A DNA stretch of 6,076 nt, from the NCBI GenBank assembly GCA_948665105.1, contig CAPNGW010000154.1, positions 1 to 6,076 on the forward strand. Reading direction: 5' to 3'. The stretch is from an uncultured Lachnospiraceae bacterium. GTDB lineage: Bacteria; Bacillota; Clostridia; Lachnospirales; Lachnospiraceae. Below, one piece after another: positions 1-5,937 of this stretch; position 1 is the first letter of the stretch; the number at the start of each line of letters is the position of its first letter. The translations under genes were made by a program, and so were the position numbers. The notes under the pieces are model-generated. The model was not told the DNA's origin. It did no database searches and saw only the letters and a program-made list of their open reading frames with translations.

Positions 1-282
1 ATCCACTGCAGCCCCTCCGTCCGTAAGGCTGGTCACAACCTCACCCTGCACAGCGTCTCCTGCGTCCACTGTGAAGGTCCTATAACCCTCCGCCTCCATC
101 TGCACGCCGTAAGCGGCAATGGCGCCGTAGTTGTCAATGGCACCGTGAACGTCATTGGTGTAGAGGATCACTGCCTCTCCCGCTCCCGCCGCCATGACGG
201 TAAGGTTGGACGGAAGCATGGAAATTGCCAATGCAATCGCCAAAAAACCGGCCAATAATTTGTGTTTCCAGAAATTCTTCAT
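1..282 (-). CDS. Secreted 5'-nucleotidase-family metallophosphoesterase (N-terminal part)
   Basis: The first 94 codons are visible and the rest lies beyond the left edge. The N-terminus is a signal peptide: basic MKNFWKHK, a hydrophobic core (about 9-23), and a likely cleavage near TVMA-AGA (about residue 31-34). The mature part opens with AVILYTNDVHGAIDNYGAIA, the metallophosphoesterase signature of the UshA/5'-nucleotidase family with metal ligands Asp44 and His46. VDAGDAVQG follows, with Asp76 as the likely bridging ligand. Family members hydrolyse extracellular nucleotides, and some also 2',3'-cyclic nucleotides or UDP-sugars; the exact substrate cannot be read from this fragment. The ATG at 282 lies 9 nt after GGAG; an in-frame ATG at 288 is too close to that site. 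It probably feeds nucleosides to the operon. Wall anchoring cannot be checked because the C-terminus is missing. Confidence 0.92.
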   Translation of the reverse strand, partial: MKNFWKHKLLAGFLAIALAISMLPSNLTVMAAGAGEAVILYTNDVHGAIDNYGAIAAYGVQMEAEGYRTFTVDAGDAVQGEVVTSLTDGGAAVD

Positions 283-314
283 AATCATCGTCTCCTTTTT
301 TAGATTTATAGCTA

Positions 315-330
315 TGCGCATAAAAGCGCA
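315..330 (-). other. Small hairpin in the nucleotidase leader
   Basis: On the minus strand, TGCGC-TTTTAT-GCGCA forms a perfect 5-bp GC-rich stem with a 6-nt loop. It ends about 33 nt before the nucleotidase start and upstream of its AAAGGAG site. No T-tract follows it, so it is unlikely to terminate transcription. It may affect mRNA stability or be incidental. The rest of the 110-nt leader shows no promoter I trust. Confidence 0.3.
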
Positions 331-375
331 GGTACCCGTATAATGTAGAGCAATCAGTATTTCCCCTGGTCAGAC

Positions 376-420
376 GCCCTATTTTAAAGCAGTCAGGGCT
401 TCTCTTCATCTGACGCCCTG
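376..420 (-). repeat. Alternating GCCCT / AGGGC inverted repeats around the srtB stop codon
   Basis: On the plus strand GACGCCCT occurs twice (373-380 and 412-419), with CAGGGC (394-399) between them. CAGGGC can pair with GCCCTG at 415-420 (6 bp, 15-nt loop), or its AGGGC part with GCCCT at 376-380 (5 bp, 14-nt loop). The two hairpins are mutually exclusive. The srtB stop codon (395-393) overlaps the shared arm. No T-run follows on the minus strand, so this is not a standard intrinsic terminator. It could be a weak attenuating or RNA-stabilising structure, or chance. Confidence 0.3.
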
Positions 421-1271
421 TGGTGCACCAGCACCCCCGTCACCAGCAGACGCTTGGTGTCGGCTCCTGAAATGCAGGTGGACAGGGTTATCATCCGGCT
501 GTCGGCAGAAACCTTGGTATCCTCCCGGAAAATGTCTCCCTCACCCTCATTCTCTTTCAGTGAATCAAGAAACGCCTGACGCTGGGAATCCAAATCAAAA
601 TCAAAGCCTGCCATGATATGCCGGTCATCGTACTCCACTACGCCGAAGATTTGATAAATCAGCGTCTCCTTTGGGGTAACGACATAGATTTCATCATTTT
701 CCTCAAAAAAATCTGCATCTGCATACTTGTGAAGCTCCCCAAACATGGTTCCGTTACGCATATTATGCCCGTAAAGAAGCGTATTGAAATCCGTAAACTC
801 CCCGGAATTACAGGGCTCCATATAGATGGCCCCCGGAAGCCCCTGGCTTTTGTCTATGGTGTGATCCAGATAATAAGCGTCGTAGGGGTCCTGGGTGGAA
901 CCGTTTCGAAGCACAGGATAATCTACCATTGTCCCCGGAATTGAGATCCATGCACAGACATCTTCGTTCCGCTCCCACAGCTTCTCAAAATCCACCTGGG
1001 GGATTTCTCCATAGAGCTCCTCTGGCTCCGGCTCCTGCTTTGTTTCCTCCACATCCTTTTCCGGCTTTTTATCCGGCTTCTCCTCCTGAGCAGTCTCAGT
1101 AAGGGGCTCCTTAAGACTCTCATATTCCGTCTCGACACGCTGTCGCCTTACCTGGCGTGCAATAAGCACCCCGGCGCTAATGAGGATAACCAGCACAAGA
1201 CATGCGGATACCACCAACCGGATTCGTTGATTCCTTTTTTGGGGATCTGTATTCTTATTTATCCTGTCCAT
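393..1271 (-). CDS. srtB: Class B sortase
   Basis: This is a membrane-anchored cysteine transpeptidase that joins exported proteins bearing a C-terminal sorting signal to peptidoglycan. The 292 residues comprise a short basic cytoplasmic N-terminus, one membrane helix (about 18-38), a Glu/Lys/Pro-rich extracellular spacer (about 46-86), and the sortase barrel. Catalytic residues are His169 in LLYGHNM, Cys266 in TLSTC and Arg274 in TKRLLVTGVLV. The TLSTC form and the long helix-bearing insertion before it (about 227-250) point to class B. The spacer makes the protein longer than typical SrtB. It lies 87 nt after punA and 110 nt before an exported nucleotidase, its most likely local substrate. 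The ribosome binding site is weak or distant (GAGGAAAGG about 13 nt upstream, AGAAG adjacent), so the start is slightly less certain than the family. Confidence 0.95.
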   Translation of the reverse strand: MDRINKNTDPQKRNQRIRLVVSACLVLVILISAGVLIARQVRRQRVETEYESLKEPLTETAQEEKPDKKPEKDVEETKQEPEPEELYGEIPQVDFEKLWERNEDVCAWISIPGTMVDYPVLRNGSTQDPYDAYYLDHTIDKSQGLPGAIYMEPCNSGEFTDFNTLLYGHNMRNGTMFGELHKYADADFFEENDEIYVVTPKETLIYQIFGVVEYDDRHIMAGFDFDLDSQRQAFLDSLKENEGEGDIFREDTKVSADSRMITLSTCISGADTKRLLVTGVLVHHRASDEEKP

Positions 1272-1358
1272 CTTCTAAAAGCTGCCTTTCCTCAAATTTT
1301 TAACGCCTGTTTCTTATTTTGCCAGAGGGAGCTTTTTCTTCCTCCAGAATCAGAAATA

Positions 1359-2180
1359 TTAGATGCTGCTTACCACCGCCGTCACCAGCTTCTTAAACTG
1401 TCCGGCCACCCGGTCCGCCGTCTCCTGAACCTCCTTGTGGTCAAGCTTCGTAAGGGACATTCCGGCCGCCAGGTTGGTGATACAGGAAATACCGCACACT
1501 TCCATTCCCATATGCCGTGCCGCAACAGCTTCGCAGGCGGTACTCATGCCAACCGCATCGCCTCCAAGGCTTCTTGCCATGCGGATTTCTGCCGGAGTCT
1601 CATAGGCAGGCCCTGTGAACTGTACATAAATACCCTCTTTCAGCGGAATCCCAAGGCCCAGCGCCTCTTTCCTTATAATCTCCCGCATACGCTTGCTGTA
1701 CACCTCACTCATATCCGGGAACCGGACACCCAGCTCATCAATGTTAGCACCAATCAAGGGACTTGGAATCAGCGCAGTGATATGGTCTGCAATCAGCATA
1801 AAGTCCCCGGGCTGGAAATGGTAGTTGGCCCCGCCGGCAGCATTGGTCAAAAACAGCTTCTTTGCTCCCATCATGCCCATCAGCCGGGTGGGAAGCACCA
1901 CGTCCGACATGGGATAGCCCTCATAGTAGTGGACTCTTCCCTGCATGATAACCACCGGAACCTCATTTACATAGCCAAACACGAATCTTCCCTTATGCCC
2001 GGCCACCGTTGAGGTGGGAAATCCTTCAATGTCCGTGTAATCCACCGTGGCCTCAATTTGGATTCCGTCTGCATAATCCCCCAGGCCGGACCCCAGAATC
2101 AGGGCCACTTCAGGTTTGAAATCTGTTTTCTCCCGCACACTGCTCAGGCATTTCTGTAGTTTCTCATAAACTTCATTCAT
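1359..2180 (-). CDS. punA: Purine nucleoside phosphorylase, trimeric class
   Basis: Purine nucleoside phosphorylase (EC 2.4.2.1) splits inosine, guanosine and their deoxy forms with phosphate into the free base and (deoxy)ribose-1-phosphate. The 273 residues match the trimeric PNP/MTAP class rather than the hexameric DeoD class, so poor activity on adenosine is expected from family knowledge. Motifs seen are LILGSGLG with phosphate-binding Ser31, GHKGRF with His62, GRVHYYEGYP with Arg82 and His84, LTNAAGG (111-117), PAYETPAE with Glu194, VGMSTACEA with Met212 and Ser213, ITNLAAGMS with base-binding Asn236, and His248. The ATG follows AGGAGG with 9-nt spacing, 32 nt after the regulator gene. 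The product supplies substrate to DeoB in the same operon. A TAA stop is followed by an 87-nt gap. Confidence 0.97.
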   Translation of the reverse strand: MNEVYEKLQKCLSSVREKTDFKPEVALILGSGLGDYADGIQIEATVDYTDIEGFPTSTVAGHKGRFVFGYVNEVPVVIMQGRVHYYEGYPMSDVVLPTRLMGMMGAKKLFLTNAAGGANYHFQPGDFMLIADHITALIPSPLIGANIDELGVRFPDMSEVYSKRMREIIRKEALGLGIPLKEGIYVQFTGPAYETPAEIRMARSLGGDAVGMSTACEAVAARHMGMEVCGISCITNLAAGMSLTKLDHKEVQETADRVAGQFKKLVTAVVSSI

Positions 2181-2212
2181 AGCTGCATTCCTCCTTCTAT
2201 TCTTTTTATCTT

Positions 2213-2941
2213 TTATCCTCTGTCAATTTTTAATGCCACAACCCTTTTGAGTCCCTCATACTGCTTTTTGTCTATCAGAATCCGATTTCCTTCCTTTGTA
2301 ATCAGTCCTTCATCCGTAAACTTTTTCACTGCTCTTGTGATACTCTTTAAGCACATCCCTGTCTCGTCGGCCAAATCCTGTCGGCCGCCTTTCACATGAA
2401 GCAGTCCTTGTCTGCTATATCGTTCATAGCGTTCCACAAACAGCAATGCCAGCCTGTCTGAGCCCTGCATAAAGAGGAACAGTCTGCTGTTTCTTCCCTC
2501 CTCCAGCAGGTATTCTCCCACCAGCTTTGCCTCATGCTTTAACGCCCGGATATCCGAATACATCCATTTTTCAAATTTTGACCGGGGAATTTTTGCAATG
2601 GTACATTTTGTCACCGTGCGAAGAGTTGTACGGTATACGTCCAAATCCATAATAAATTCCATCCCGCCAAAAGCATGCACTTTGTCAAAGGTCATAAAAT
2701 CATAGGATACACCGAAAACACGATAATCTGTCGCCTTTATAAGTCCTTTCACGATAAAAAATATAGTGTCCGCCGGCTCGTTCTCCCGTACAAAGGTAAC
2801 GCCCTTGTCCAGCTCCTCCACCTGAAACGCATCTAAAATCCACAGCGGTGCATTGCGGAAATATACCTCAAACTGCTCTCTTCGGGCATCATCGATGTCC
2901 CTGATAAAGGGCAGTGCGCGGTATAAATATCTGTCTTCCAT
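2213..2941 (-). CDS. Crp/Fnr-superfamily transcriptional regulator
   Basis: This is a 242-residue cytoplasmic DNA-binding regulator. An N-terminal cyclic-nucleotide-type beta barrel (about 35-118) includes the pattern KGVTFVRENEPADTIFFIV and FGGMEF (91-96). A dimerisation helix follows (about 122-150), then a C-terminal winged helix (GRQDLADETGMCLKSITRAV, 186-205, continuing to about 225) typical of Crp-type HTH domains. The phosphate-binding cassette is degenerate: the GEL of E. coli CRP aligns with GME, and the Arg-Ser pair aligns with Arg104-Thr105, so cAMP binding is doubtful. Only two cysteines (113 and 197) are present, so an Fnr-type FeS cluster is unlikely. The start follows a strong AAGGAGG (2955-2949), 15 nt after the YczE-like gene. 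It probably regulates this operon; the effector is unknown. Confidence 0.9.
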   Translation of the reverse strand: MEDRYLYRALPFIRDIDDARREQFEVYFRNAPLWILDAFQVEELDKGVTFVRENEPADTIFFIVKGLIKATDYRVFGVSYDFMTFDKVHAFGGMEFIMDLDVYRTTLRTVTKCTIAKIPRSKFEKWMYSDIRALKHEAKLVGEYLLEEGRNSRLFLFMQGSDRLALLFVERYERYSRQGLLHVKGGRQDLADETGMCLKSITRAVKKFTDEGLITKEGNRILIDKKQYEGLKRVVALKIDRG

Positions 2942-2956
2942 GTATCTTCCTCCTTA

Positions 2957-3592
2957 TCACCTTCCTGTTTCTTCCTTTTTCCACAGCTTGCCCATAATTT
3001 TTGCCAGAAACTGAATAACAGGTCCCGCCGTAATTGCGGTCAGGATGGTGATTACACCCAGCTTTCCTCCCAGTAGGGCGCCCAGCACTATACAGCCAAT
3101 GTCAAAGCAGACCTTCACAATACGGTATTCCCTGTGAAGCCTGTCCTTCAATACCATAACCACTCCGGTAAAGGGGTCAACTCCAATGTCTGCCGTAATA
3201 AACATTGCCGCTCCTGCATAGAGCATCAGACATCCAATGGCCGCACCCGTTATCTGGAAGGGAAGGGACTGTGTCTTGAATATTACATGGTAAAGCTTTG
3301 TTCCCAAATCAACCACAATCCCATAAGGAAGCAGATAAATCAACGTTCCCACGTTCACATAACGTCTCCCTGTAATAAAAACCAGGATAATCAGCACAAT
3401 ATTTACAACATTTGAGGTCATTCCCAGCTGCTCCGGGGAAAAATCTGCCGCACTTCGAATTCCATCATATACAATTCCGATGGGGTCGTTCCCAAGAGCC
3501 GCCGACGCATTGAATGACACACCTGTACCTATGAACAAAATTCCCACAAAGGCAAGAACCATTCTGAGTATTTTTTCTTTTCTCAAGCTCAT
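2957..3592 (-). CDS. YczE-like (COG2364/YitT-related) integral membrane protein
   Basis: This is a 211-residue polytopic membrane protein with about six hydrophobic segments (roughly 9-27, 60-75, 79-96, 112-133, 157-175 and 178-198) and a basic, hydrophilic C-terminus (GKLWKKEETGR). It contains two similar loop motifs, AALGNDPIG (31-39) and ADIGVDPFTG (134-143), each after a hydrophobic helix, which suggests an internal duplication. That arrangement and length match the YczE group of conserved bacterial membrane proteins, whose substrate is, to my knowledge, not established. The ATG follows AAGGGGAAGA, 13 nt after deoB, and the next gene begins 15 nt downstream, so it is embedded in the nucleoside operon. 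Transport of a nucleoside, base or pentose, or a sensing role, are inferences from position only. Family confidence is moderate; membrane topology is clear. Confidence 0.78.
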   Translation of the reverse strand: MSLRKEKILRMVLAFVGILFIGTGVSFNASAALGNDPIGIVYDGIRSAADFSPEQLGMTSNVVNIVLIILVFITGRRYVNVGTLIYLLPYGIVVDLGTKLYHVIFKTQSLPFQITGAAIGCLMLYAGAAMFITADIGVDPFTGVVMVLKDRLHREYRIVKVCFDIGCIVLGALLGGKLGVITILTAITAGPVIQFLAKIMGKLWKKEETGR

Positions 3593-3605
3593 TCTTCCCC
3601 TTATA

Positions 3606-4796
3606 TCAGACCAGCTTATGCAAAATGGATGTGCCGATGGTTCCCTGGGGCATAGCTACATCAAAGTTATCCGCCACCGTTGCTCCAATCACAGCAAAGG
3701 TATCTTCCGGCTCCAGCGCTCCTCCGCTCTCCATTGTCTTTGCATAGGCCACAAAGGGCACGTACTCTCTGGTATGGTCCGTTCCGCTGTAGGTGGGGTC
3801 ATTTCCATGGTCTGCCGTCAGAATCAGCAAATCATCCTCCCTAAGCTCCTTAAGAAGTACCCCGAGATTTTTATCAAATTTCTCAATCTCTCTGCCATAG
3901 CCCTCCACATTTCTGCGGTGCCCCCACAACGCGTCAAAATCCACCAGGTTCACAAAGCAGAGCCCATGGAAGTCCTTTTTACAAACCTCTATGGTCTGTT
4001 CCATCCCATGAACGGAGCTGTTGGAGTGGTACGTTTCCGTAATGCCTTCCCCGCAGAAAATATCGTTGATCTTTCCAACGCCAATCACATCCAGTCCTTC
4101 GCCCCTCAATGCGTTTAAGGCAGTGGGGCCGGTGGGCTTTAAGGCGTAATCATGACGGTTGCTGGTACGGCGGAATTCACCCTTCTTCCTGCCCACATAG
4201 GGCCTTGCAATGATACGCCCTACCCGCCACTCATCCTTCATGGTGATTTCTCTGGCAATGGAACAGCAACGGTACAGATTTTCCAAATCGAAGGTCTCTT
4301 CATTCCCGCAAATCTGTAATACAGAGTCTGCCGATGTGTATACAATCATGGCTCCGGTATTAATTTCCTCTTCCCCCAGCTCATCGATAATCTCCGTGCC
4401 GCTGGCGCTCTTGTTTCCAATTACCCGTTTGCCACACTGCTTTTCCAGCTCCTGAATCAGTTCCGGGGGAAATCCCGTATCCGTAAATGTCTGAAATGGC
4501 TTCTCCGTCTTAATTCCCATCATTTCCCAATGTCCGGTCATGGTGTCCTTGCCATTGCTGATCTCTCCCAGACGGGTATAGCGTCCCAGGGGCTTCTCCA
4601 CGCCCTCCATGGCTCCGGCTGTATGAAGATTCAGCATGCCAAGGTTTCTCAGGTTTGGAATGTCAAGGCTCCCCATTTTCTCCAGAATATGTCCGAAGGT
4701 GTCCACATCCTGGTCTCCAAAATTCGGGGAATCCGGCATGGCCCCAATTCCCAGGGAATCCAGCACGATTACAAAAATTCTCTTATATTTTTTCAT
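3606..4796 (-). CDS. deoB: Phosphopentomutase
   Basis: Phosphopentomutase (EC 5.4.2.7) interconverts ribose-1-phosphate/ribose-5-phosphate and the deoxy forms, linking nucleoside phosphorolysis to DeoC and the pentose phosphate pathway. It belongs to the alkaline phosphatase superfamily with two Mn ions, and its 396 residues match the usual length. Visible active-site elements are VLDSLGIGAMPDS with metal ligand Asp13, GKDTMTGHWE with the phosphorylated Thr85, VDFDALWGHRR with Asp288 and His293, TADHGNDP with Asp329 and His330, and DHTREYVP with His341. Their spacing agrees with the Bacillus enzyme, shifted by two residues in the C-terminal half. A DeoB-type cap domain lies between about 100 and 220. 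The ATG follows GAGGTGAAAGGAA, 17 nt after cdd. It ends in HKLV-TGA. Confidence 0.98.
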   Translation of the reverse strand: MKKYKRIFVIVLDSLGIGAMPDSPNFGDQDVDTFGHILEKMGSLDIPNLRNLGMLNLHTAGAMEGVEKPLGRYTRLGEISNGKDTMTGHWEMMGIKTEKPFQTFTDTGFPPELIQELEKQCGKRVIGNKSASGTEIIDELGEEEINTGAMIVYTSADSVLQICGNEETFDLENLYRCCSIAREITMKDEWRVGRIIARPYVGRKKGEFRRTSNRHDYALKPTGPTALNALRGEGLDVIGVGKINDIFCGEGITETYHSNSSVHGMEQTIEVCKKDFHGLCFVNLVDFDALWGHRRNVEGYGREIEKFDKNLGVLLKELREDDLLILTADHGNDPTYSGTDHTREYVPFVAYAKTMESGGALEPEDTFAVIGATVADNFDVAMPQGTIGTSILHKLV

Positions 4797-4813
4797 TTCC
4801 TTTCACCTCATTG

Positions 4814-5233
4814 CTAGCATAGATTTGCCGGCCCAAATCCCAGAGGAAGAATCTCCTCCAAGGTGTAAATATCATACTGCTCCTTGCCGGTAGCCAAAAT
4901 CACCTGGAAGGTCTTTGGGTTGCAGAATTCCATCATCACCTGCCGGCACACGCCGCAAGGCGCCGCATACTCTGTCAGCACCCCGTCTTTTCCCCCCACC
5001 ACACAGATGGCCTCAAACTCTGTGACTCCTTCGCTGACTGCCTTGAAAAAGGCAGTGCGCTCCGCGCAGTTGGTGGGGGTGTAAGCTGCATTTTCAATGT
5101 TGCATCCGGTGTAAATCTTTCCGTCCTTGGCAAGGAGGGCTGCGCCCACCTTAAAGCCGGAGTAAGGCGTATAAGAAAATCTAAGCTGTTCAATCGCCGT
5201 CTCTATCATCTTTTCGATTTGATTCTTGTCCAT
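4814..5233 (-). CDS. cdd: Cytidine deaminase
   Basis: This is the small homotetrameric, zinc-dependent cytidine deaminase (EC 3.5.4.5), which converts cytidine and deoxycytidine to uridine and deoxyuridine in the cytoplasm. With the start chosen here it has 139 residues, normal for the class. Motifs in order are SYTPYSGFKVGAAL (20-33), the substrate-binding GCNIENAAY (43-51), the zinc/catalytic CAE (Cys56, catalytic Glu58) and PCGVC (zinc ligands Cys93 and Cys96). A C-terminal LPLGFGP (129-135) closes the protein, as is typical. The frame stays open 8 codons upstream to a TTG (5257-5255) that overlaps the deoC stop. I chose the ATG at 5233 because AGAGG lies 6 nt before it and the conserved fold begins soon after. 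It stops 17 nt before deoB. Confidence 0.96.
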   Translation of the reverse strand: MDKNQIEKMIETAIEQLRFSYTPYSGFKVGAALLAKDGKIYTGCNIENAAYTPTNCAERTAFFKAVSEGVTEFEAICVVGGKDGVLTEYAAPCGVCRQVMMEFCNPKTFQVILATGKEQYDIYTLEEILPLGFGPANLC

Positions 5234-5239
5234 AAAATA

Positions 5240-5252
5240 CCTCTGCTTCCTT
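5240..5252 (-). promoter_or_regulatory. Ribosome binding site of cdd that decides its start
   Basis: On the minus strand, AAGGAAG (5252-5246) is followed by AGAGG (5244-5240), then TATTTT and the ATG at 5233. AGAGG has a workable 6-nt spacing to this ATG. The upstream TTG at 5257 has no purine-rich site before it, since it overlaps the deoC stop codon (TTGA). This supports the 139-residue Cdd. A coupled start at the TTG cannot be fully excluded. Confidence 0.6.
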
Positions 5253-5253
5253 A

Positions 5254-5919
5254 TCAATAGCCGGAAGCGTTTTCATTTTTCACTAATTTAATCATACGGC
5301 TGGTTCCCAGGCGGTCTACTCCCAGGCTTAGGAATTTCTCGGCATCCTCCATGGAGGAGATTCCACCGGCCGCCTTCATCTTCACATTGGGTCCAATATG
5401 CTTTGCAAACAGCTCAATGTCTGCAAAGGTGGCTCCCCCTGTGGAAAAGCCTGTGGAGGTCTTAATATAGTCCGCACCGGCATTGGTGACAATCTCACAC
5501 ATCTTTATTTTCTCTTCCTCAGTAAGAAGACAGGTCTCAATAATTACCTTGAGGATATTGTCCCCGCAGGCTGCCTTCAAAGTGCGGATTTCCTCCTCAA
5601 TAAGATCATACCTCTTATCCTTCAGCCAGCCGATGTTGATGACCATGTCGATTTCGGAAGCGCCGTTTAAAATGGCGTCCTTGGTCTCAAACTCCTTTGT
5701 CCTGGTGGTCATATATCCATTGGGGAACCCGATGACCGTGCAGACTGCCATCTTTCCCTGTACATAATCGCTGGCCTCTTTTACAAAGCTTGGGGGAATG
5801 CACACAGAAGCAGTCTGATATTCAATGGCATCGTCACAAATCTGCTTAATCTCTTCCCAGGTAGAGGGCTGGAGCAGTAAGGTATGGTCAACGTGTTTTA
5901 AAACTTCACTTGGATTCAT
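5254..5919 (-). CDS. deoC: Deoxyribose-phosphate aldolase
   Basis: This is DERA (EC 4.1.2.4), a cytoplasmic class I aldolase that cleaves 2-deoxyribose-5-phosphate to acetaldehyde and glyceraldehyde-3-phosphate, the exit from deoxynucleoside catabolism. The 221 residues form a single TIM barrel of the length usual in Gram-positives (E. coli is longer). Visible family motifs are VDHTLL (10-15), the IGFPNG loop (63-68), DMVINIG with Asp91, LKVIIET (123-129), YIKTSTGF with the Schiff-base Lys153, and VKMKAAGGI with the proton-relay Lys182. The protein ends in Gly-Tyr, and a C-terminal Tyr is also functionally important in the E. coli enzyme. The ATG start follows an AGGAGG site (5936-5931). It ends in TGA just before cdd and is probably co-transcribed with everything to its left. 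Confidence 0.97.
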   Translation of the reverse strand: MNPSEVLKHVDHTLLLQPSTWEEIKQICDDAIEYQTASVCIPPSFVKEASDYVQGKMAVCTVIGFPNGYMTTRTKEFETKDAILNGASEIDMVINIGWLKDKRYDLIEEEIRTLKAACGDNILKVIIETCLLTEEEKIKMCEIVTNAGADYIKTSTGFSTGGATFADIELFAKHIGPNVKMKAAGGISSMEDAEKFLSLGVDRLGTSRMIKLVKNENASGY

Positions 5920-5937
5920 TATTTTGTAGTCCTCCTG

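Noticed and set aside
283..392. Promoter for the nucleotidase (CATTATAC and TATAAA look like -10 boxes on the minus strand)
   Set aside because: Neither box has a plausible -35 element at 16-18 nt, and the TATAAA would place the transcription start in or next to the ribosome binding site.
152..409. Minus-strand open frame (85 codons) spanning the end of srtB and the start of the nucleotidase
   Set aside because: It is out of frame with both genes and overlaps the nucleotidase signal peptide, which has its own start site. Its composition is not protein-like.
376..420. Intrinsic terminator after srtB
   Set aside because: Inverted repeats are present, but the stems are only 5-6 bp with 14-15-nt loops and no T-run follows on the transcribed strand.
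923..1138. Arg/Ser-rich 71-codon minus-strand frame inside srtB
   Set aside because: It is a frame-shifted reading of the Glu/Lys-rich sortase spacer. The Arg richness is a by-product of the GAR-rich codons there.
1272..1358. Terminator or Crp-type operator in the gap between punA and srtB
   Set aside because: Only a 4-bp GGAG/CTCC stem without a T-run was found, and no TGTGA-N6-TCACA or TTGAT-N4-ATCAA-like palindrome is present.
1227..2012. Long plus-strand open frame (261 codons) opposite the purine nucleoside phosphorylase gene
   Set aside because: It lies antisense to a gene with every family motif intact, also runs into the srtB start region, has no convincing ribosome binding site, and its translation shows no recognisable fold. 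It is a shadow frame.
3480..4118. Plus-strand open frame (212 codons) crossing the deoB/YczE-like boundary
   Set aside because: It is antisense to two well-supported genes and spans their junction, with no recognisable domain or clear ribosome binding site.
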